Assembly: GCA_036677375.1 (NCBI GenBank)
Contig: JAVBWO010000019.1
Location: forward strand, 3,232-67,231
DNA from: JAVBWO01 sp036677375
GTDB lineage: Bacteria > Bacillota > Dehalobacteriia > UBA4068 > UBA4997
DNA length: 64,000 nucleotides
Direction: 5' to 3'
Position numbers and translations under genes: made by a program. How positions within the stretch are numbered: the stretch's first letter is position 1; every line of letters begins with the position of its first letter. The notes under the pieces are model-generated. The model was not told the origin of the DNA, did no database searches, and saw only the letters and a program-made list of their open reading frames with translations. Shown in pieces: positions 60,338 through 64,000 of this stretch.

Positions 60338-61330
60338 ATGATGATGAATGATAGCAAGATAAAAAAAGCCGCGGCACTACTTTTGGGAAAAACGGCTCCC
60401 CTGATTGTCAGCCATATATCTCCTGATGGCGATACTTTAGGCTCGGCGCTGGCTCTGACACATGCTCTGCAGGCTTTAGGACAAGCCCCTCAGCCGGTGG
60501 TTGATGATGCCATCCCTGCCAACCTGTTTTTCTTGCCCGGATTTGACCTTCTCAAAACACCCCGGGATATTAGCGGCAAGCCGGATCTGGTAGTGCTGGT
60601 GGATTGTGCATCCCTGGAGAGAAGCGGTGGCTGTTGGCTGTCGCCTTATCTTGCGGGTGTACCGCTTTTGGTCATTGACCACCATGCTGTGGGAGATATT
60701 AGCGGAGACGTGGAGATTATCGATGCTCAAGCCGCTGCCACAGGAGAATTGATTTACCTGGTTTTAAAGGAAATGGGTGTGACCTTAAGCCGGGAGATTG
60801 CCGTTTGTCTTTATGCGGCTCTCGTTTCCGACACGGGCGGGTTTCGATTTAATAGTACCACACCGGAGACCTTTGCCATTGCCGGAGAGCTTTTGGCCTG
60901 CGGTGTTGATCTGCAAGAAATCAGCAACAATATTTTTGAACGAAGGACCAAGAAAAATGCCTATCTTTACGGCGTTGCCCTGCAAAATTTAGAGCAAAGT
61001 GAAGATTTGTTATTGGCTTGGACCTATCTGGATCTTGCGGTCATTGATTCCATGCATGCTGACGGTGCAGACACTGCCAATATGTCCAATACCCCCATGT
61101 TGCTGCCGGGTGTTGTGGTAGGAGCTACTTTTGAGGAGCGGGAAGATTGCGTAAAGATCTCCCTTAGGTGCCACCGTGGTTTTGATGTAGCGGAAGTTGC
61201 GTCCCGGTTTGGCGGCGGCGGTCACGCCGCAGCAGCGGGAGCAACGGTAAATGGCCGCCTAGCCCAAGTGATGCCGGAAGTGCTGGCCGCATTAAGAATG
61301 ATGATTGACCAAAGGAGGTCATTGCAATAG
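60338..61330 (+). CDS. nrnA: Bifunctional oligoribonuclease/PAP phosphatase NrnA
   Basis: A DHH/DHHA1 phosphoesterase of 330 aa that degrades nanoRNA and 3'-phosphoadenosine 5'-phosphate. SHISPDGDTLGSALALTHAL near residue 26 (DGD motif), VLVDCASLER near 86, VIDHHAVGD near 111 (DHH motif), SDTGGFRFNSTTPETFAIAG near 163, and DHHA1 with FGGGGHAAAAGATVNGRLA near 292. ATG 60338, 60341 or 60344 are all possible after AAGAGG. Its TAG stop overlaps the truB start region, indicating coupling. Confidence 0.95.
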   Translation: MMMNDSKIKKAAALLLGKTAPLIVSHISPDGDTLGSALALTHALQALGQAPQPVVDDAIPANLFFLPGFDLLKTPRDISGKPDLVVLVDCASLERSGGCWLSPYLAGVPLLVIDHHAVGDISGDVEIIDAQAAATGELIYLVLKEMGVTLSREIAVCLYAALVSDTGGFRFNSTTPETFAIAGELLACGVDLQEISNNIFERRTKKNAYLYGVALQNLEQSEDLLLAWTYLDLAVIDSMHADGADTANMSNTPMLLPGVVVGATFEEREDCVKISLRCHRGFDVAEVASRFGGGGHAAAAGATVNGRLAQVMPEVLAALRMMIDQRRSLQ

Positions 61331-62217
61331 ACGGGTTTATCAATCTTGACAAACCTGCCGGCGCTACTTCCCATGATGGGGTTGCCATGGTGCGGCGGCT
61401 TTTAAATCGAGTTAAGACCGGCCATACCGGCACCTTGGATCCGGACGCTACCGGCGTGCTTCCCGTTTGTATCGGTAAGGCTACCAGGCTGGCGGAATAT
61501 ATCACCGGACTTCCCAAGGTTTATCGGGGGGAAATGGTGTTAGGCAGCACCACCGACAGCCAGGATGCGTCAGGTGTTGTTTTGGAGGAAAAACCAGCCT
61601 CACATATTACAAAAGAAATGGCGGAAGCCTTGATTCCTTTTTTTACAGGAGAGATTACGCAGATCCCCCCTATGGTGTCCGCCTTGAAAAAAGACGGCAA
61701 ACGTCTATACCAGCTGGCCCGAGAGGGACAAGTCATAGATCGGGAACCGCGGCAAATCACCATATATCATTTGAAGCTCATATGCTGGCAGGCGGCAGAA
61801 AACCCGAAACTAACTTGGGAGATACAGTGTTCCCGTGGTACTTATATCCGCACCCTTTTTCATGATATGGGTCAAATGCTGGGAACCGGAGCCCATTTAA
61901 CGGCGTTGCGCCGTTTACAGGTAGGGCCGTTTCTAGCCGAAAACGCTTATTCCATGGAAACATTGCGGCAAATGGCGGAACATGGTGATTTTTCCTTTGT
62001 TTTGCCCATGTCATATGGTTTAAAGCATCTGCCCTATGTGATATTGCCGGAAGAGCCGGCGGCGAAAGCACTGCATGGTATTGCGGTGCCTTGGCAAGAT
62101 CCGGGCGAGGCTGAGGTTTATCAGGTGCTTTCTGAGAAAGGAGTCCTTTTAGGGATAGGTTCCTTTCAGAAAGAAGGTTTGCATCTGCATAAAGTGCTTT
62201 TTAACTTAGGAGAGTAG
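61327..62217 (+). CDS. truB: tRNA pseudouridine-55 synthase TruB, apparent AUA start
   Basis: Makes pseudouridine-55 in the T loop of tRNAs. The conserved N-terminal block DGFINLDKPAGATSHDGVAM is encoded directly after 61327, upstream of the first ATG (61387). A start at that ATG would remove it, though the catalytic HTGTLDPDATGVL with its Asp would remain. In frame there is no ATG, GTG or TTG: only ATA 61327, 8 nt after AAAGGAGG, and ATT 61321, which is too close. I therefore infer a rare AUA (or AUU) start overlapping the nrnA TAG. The C-terminal PUA-like domain is present. 296 aa from 61327, usual length. Confidence 0.9.
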   Translation: MDGFINLDKPAGATSHDGVAMVRRLLNRVKTGHTGTLDPDATGVLPVCIGKATRLAEYITGLPKVYRGEMVLGSTTDSQDASGVVLEEKPASHITKEMAEALIPFFTGEITQIPPMVSALKKDGKRLYQLAREGQVIDREPRQITIYHLKLICWQAAENPKLTWEIQCSRGTYIRTLFHDMGQMLGTGAHLTALRRLQVGPFLAENAYSMETLRQMAEHGDFSFVLPMSYGLKHLPYVILPEEPAAKALHGIAVPWQDPGEAEVYQVLSEKGVLLGIGSFQKEGLHLHKVLFNLGE

Positions 62218-62226
62218 GGAGCCGAT

Positions 62227-63198
62227 ATGAAAATCATTGACCACATAGGAGATATCCCTGATAAAACAGGTTTCCGGGGTGTAGCCTTGGGAAACTTTGA
62301 CGGGGTACATCGTGGCCACCAGCGTTTAATCTCCGCTATGGTAGCGGACGGAGAGAATGTGGGAGGCGAAAGTATCGTTTTTGCTTTCAACCCGCACCCA
62401 CTTTACGTATTACGGGGAACCAGCCCGGCGCATTTGACGACGCAACAGCAAAAAGAAGCATTGGTGGCTAATTTAGGGGTTAAATTTTTTTTCCGCTATC
62501 CTTTTGATATGGGGGTAGCCAGGATCACACCCACTGCTTTCGTGGAGAAGATCTTATATAAGTCTTTAAAAGCCACCCATATATACGTGGGATATAATTA
62601 TACCTTTGGGCATAAGGGGGCCGGTACCAGCGAAACATTGCGGCAACTTTGTCCTCAAATGGGAATGGAAGTGACCGTCATCGAACCGGTGATGTGGAAA
62701 TATGGCGCTATCAGCAGCAGCTTGATCCGGGAAAGATTACTGGCGGGGGATGTTGCTGCCGCCTGTGAAATGCTGGGGTATTGTTATTGTATGGAAGGTA
62801 TTGTGGTGCATGGCCGGCAGATGGGGCGGCAGTTGGGTTTTGCCACCGCCAATTTGGAGGTGTCGCCGCAGTCGCAGCTTCCTGCCTATGGTGTATATGC
62901 CGCTTTTTTCCAATGGGAGGGCGGTTTTTGGCCCACTGTTGCCAATGTGGGGATGCGTCCCACCTTCGGTAAATTTCAAAATCCAGTGGTTGAAGCGCAT
63001 TTGCTTGGTTTTGACGGAGATCTTTATGATAAACCGGCCACCCTTCATTTTGTGGAGCGGATGCGGGGAGAAACGCCGTTTCCAGACAAAGAACATCTAA
63101 GTTCTCAAATCAAAAGAGATTGCCTGCGCGCCAATGAAATCCTTAACGCTACGGCTGAAAAGTGCTTTTACCCCGATATCTGCGGTAACAGAAAATAG
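62227..63198 (+). CDS. ribF: Bifunctional riboflavin kinase/FAD synthetase
   Basis: 323 aa. The N-terminal FAD synthetase domain has GVALGNFDGVHRGHQRLISA near residue 18 (HxGH-like nucleotidyl motif) and AISSSLIRERLLAGDVAAA near 160 (ISSTxIR family). The C-terminal riboflavin kinase domain has GRQMGRQLGFATANLEVSP near 196, with the Thr-Ala-Asn nucleotide box. Makes FMN then FAD, used by the FAD/Rieske oxidoreductase family among many others. ATG 62227 follows GGAGAGTAGGGAGCCGAT. Last gene of the operon before the rpsO promoter. Confidence 0.96.
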   Translation: MKIIDHIGDIPDKTGFRGVALGNFDGVHRGHQRLISAMVADGENVGGESIVFAFNPHPLYVLRGTSPAHLTTQQQKEALVANLGVKFFFRYPFDMGVARITPTAFVEKILYKSLKATHIYVGYNYTFGHKGAGTSETLRQLCPQMGMEVTVIEPVMWKYGAISSSLIRERLLAGDVAAACEMLGYCYCMEGIVVHGRQMGRQLGFATANLEVSPQSQLPAYGVYAAFFQWEGGFWPTVANVGMRPTFGKFQNPVVEAHLLGFDGDLYDKPATLHFVERMRGETPFPDKEHLSSQIKRDCLRANEILNATAEKCFYPDICGNRK

Positions 63199-63227
63199 TT
63201 GATATTTTTTCTGGAATGGGATATAAT
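63199..63227 (+). promoter_or_regulatory. Promoter of rpsO
   Basis: TTGATA, 17 bp, TATAAT overlapping the ribF stop region. Allows rpsO to be transcribed separately from the large upstream operon. Confidence 0.75.
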
Positions 63228-63240
63228 GAAAAAGCAAAAA

Positions 63241-63290
63241 GCCGTGGTTTGGATTGCCGCTGCTCCAACGGCGCTCTCAGCCACCGGCGC
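63241..63290 (+). promoter_or_regulatory. rpsO leader with potential pseudoknot (S15 autoregulation site?)
   Basis: GCCGTGG (63241) can pair with CCACCGGC (63281) with one bulge. Inside, TTGGA (63249) pairs with TCCAA (63264), and loop GCCG (63256) with CGGC (63269), an H-type pseudoknot geometry. S15 represses its own translation via such leaders in several bacteria. The assignment is by analogy. Confidence 0.55.
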
Positions 63291-63320
63291 TTTAAAAATA
63301 TTTTTAGGAGGAAATTGATC

Positions 63321-63590
63321 ATGCCTTTAGCTTTAGACAAGAAGAAAGAAATCATTGAAAAATTTCGTATTCATGAAACGGATACCGGCTCTCCCGAAGT
63401 ACAGATCGCGATTTTAACCAAAAGAATTTCTGATTTGACCGAACACATGCAAGCCCATCCCAAGGATTTCCACACTCGGCGTGGTTTGTTGAAGTTGGTC
63501 GGCCAACGCCGCGGACTTTTGAATTATATCCGTGCCAAAGATATTGACCGCTACAGAAACATTATCAATGCCTTGGGTTTGAGAAAATAA
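63321..63590 (+). CDS. rpsO: 30S ribosomal protein S15
   Basis: 89 aa. IHETDTGSPEVQIAILTKRI near residue 18, RRGLLKLVGQRRGLLNYIRA near 54 and the terminal IINALGLRK are diagnostic of uS15. ATG 63321 follows TTAGGAGGAAATTGATC. Binds the central domain of 16S rRNA early in 30S assembly. In most Firmicutes the next gene is pnp; here it is the methylmalonyl-CoA mutase gene. A terminator follows. Confidence 0.98.
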   Translation: MPLALDKKKEIIEKFRIHETDTGSPEVQIAILTKRISDLTEHMQAHPKDFHTRRGLLKLVGQRRGLLNYIRAKDIDRYRNIINALGLRK

Positions 63591-63597
63591 GTCTTTT

Positions 63598-63626
63598 AAA
63601 AGACGTCCTTTATAGGACGTCTTTTT
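63598..63626 (+). terminator. Terminator after rpsO
   Basis: AAAAGACGTCCT-TTAT-AGGACGTCTTTTTT hairpin. Confidence 0.88.
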
Positions 63627-63762
63627 TATATCCAAACATTACCCTCAACGGGAAGGATTTTTTGTCTAAAAATCAGATAAAAACGAAGAAATAGTCTGAA
63701 AATTAGTCATGTTTAGTAAAACGCCTGTTATAGTCTCATGCTTCTTCTTTTCTGAAAAAGGA

Positions 63763-63792
63763 TTGACATTGCCCCTGTGGAAAAGTTTACAA
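63763..63792 (+). promoter_or_regulatory. Possible promoter of the methylmalonyl-CoA mutase gene
   Basis: TTGACA with TTTACA (17-bp spacer) or TACAAT (19-bp spacer) as -10, roughly 60-90 bp before the start codon. Confidence 0.45.
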
Positions 63793-63853
63793 TTTACGTA
63801 GTAGTTAAAACATCGAACACAGGATGCAAAGAAAAGGAGAAAGGGAGTTGCAT

Positions 63854-64000
63854 ATGGAAAGCAAGGAAAAAACAAAGGTCGAGCCGGTTACCTTCGAAGA
63901 ATTTACGCCGACTTCTTATGAAGCATGGCAAGAAGCGGCGACTCTTGCGCTAAAGGGGGCTCCTTTCGATAAAAGGCTAAAAACCAAAACCTATGAAGGA
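63854..64000 (+). CDS. mutA: Methylmalonyl-CoA mutase small subunit, N-terminal fragment (window edge)
   Basis: 49 codons before the window ends. The N-terminus (TFEEFTPTSYEAWQEAATLA, then LKGAPFDKRLKTKTYEG) matches the small beta subunit of B12-dependent methylmalonyl-CoA mutase, whose LxGxPFDKxLxTxTYEG segment is well conserved. It converts succinyl-CoA and methylmalonyl-CoA in propionate metabolism. ATG 63854 follows AAAGGGAGTTGCAT. The large-subunit gene should follow. Because only the start is visible, mutA versus a related B12 mutase small subunit cannot be fully separated. Confidence 0.8.
   Translation, partial: MESKEKTKVEPVTFEEFTPTSYEAWQEAATLALKGAPFDKRLKTKTYEG

Overview
The window is chromosomal DNA from an endospore-forming, anaerobic-type Firmicute. 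The evidence is a spoIVA gene, Gram-positive style Shine-Dalgarno sites, a class II (B12-dependent) ribonucleotide reductase, the start of a methylmalonyl-CoA mutase gene, a NusG-II/Gx-transporter pair, and an IF-2 with a long Gly/Gln/Asn/Arg/Pro repeat linker. A Negativicutes (Sporomusaceae-like) or related Clostridia member fits best, but this is inferred from gene content and no ribosomal RNA is present to test it.

Region 1-36.8 kb is mostly ordinary core genome. In order: nrdJ (cut by the left edge, minus strand) with a NrdR box; a DUF896 protein; a lipoprotein-type acetolactate decarboxylase; a secreted oligoendopeptidase F carrying a LysM domain; a DUF2935 protein; a YyaL-type thioredoxin-domain protein followed by a FAD/Rieske oxidoreductase; an FlK-like thioesterase; a YbaK deacylase; Gx transporter and NusG-II genes; topB; a cytidylate-kinase-like protein; decayed remnants of an AbgB-type peptidase and a PucR regulator; yaiI, bcp and a CDF transporter; a DUF5050 protein; a P-type cation ATPase behind a yybP-ykoY (Mn2+) riboswitch; ilvE; a DUF512/radical-SAM protein; the der-plsY-gpsA-spoIVA stretch; and the aspartate-family genes hom-thrB-lysC. 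A degenerate 75-bp tandem repeat separates hom from thrB.

Region 37-46 kb is an integration hotspot at a tRNA-Pro(GGG) gene. The 3' 45 bp of the tRNA recur exactly at 41969-42013, bounding a decayed 4.8-kb element (truncated integrase, Cro-like regulator, terminase small-subunit remnant, two LysR genes of which one is truncated, and AT-rich membrane-protein genes). Beyond it is an orphan phage tail-fibre cassette (glycine-rich fibre, collagen-repeat baseplate protein, BspA-repeat protein). That cassette ends at a third, degraded copy of the tRNA 3' end with its terminator near 45.94-46.0 kb. The simplest reading is two successive integrations into one tRNA gene.

Region 46-64 kb returns to core functions: a ferredoxin and a cupin; a NodB-type polysaccharide deacetylase; an unassigned, pseudoknot-capable structured RNA candidate directly upstream of a very Cys/Asp-rich secreted CAP-domain protein; an RHH-type protein; clpB; then the translation operon rimP-nusA-ylxR-L7Ae-infB-rbfA-nrnA-truB-ribF-rpsO, and the start of mutA. 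The truB gene has no canonical start codon at its conserved N-terminus. The strongest candidates for something undescribed are the 48.53-48.68 kb RNA, the hom/thrB repeat array, and the tandem tRNA-Pro island.
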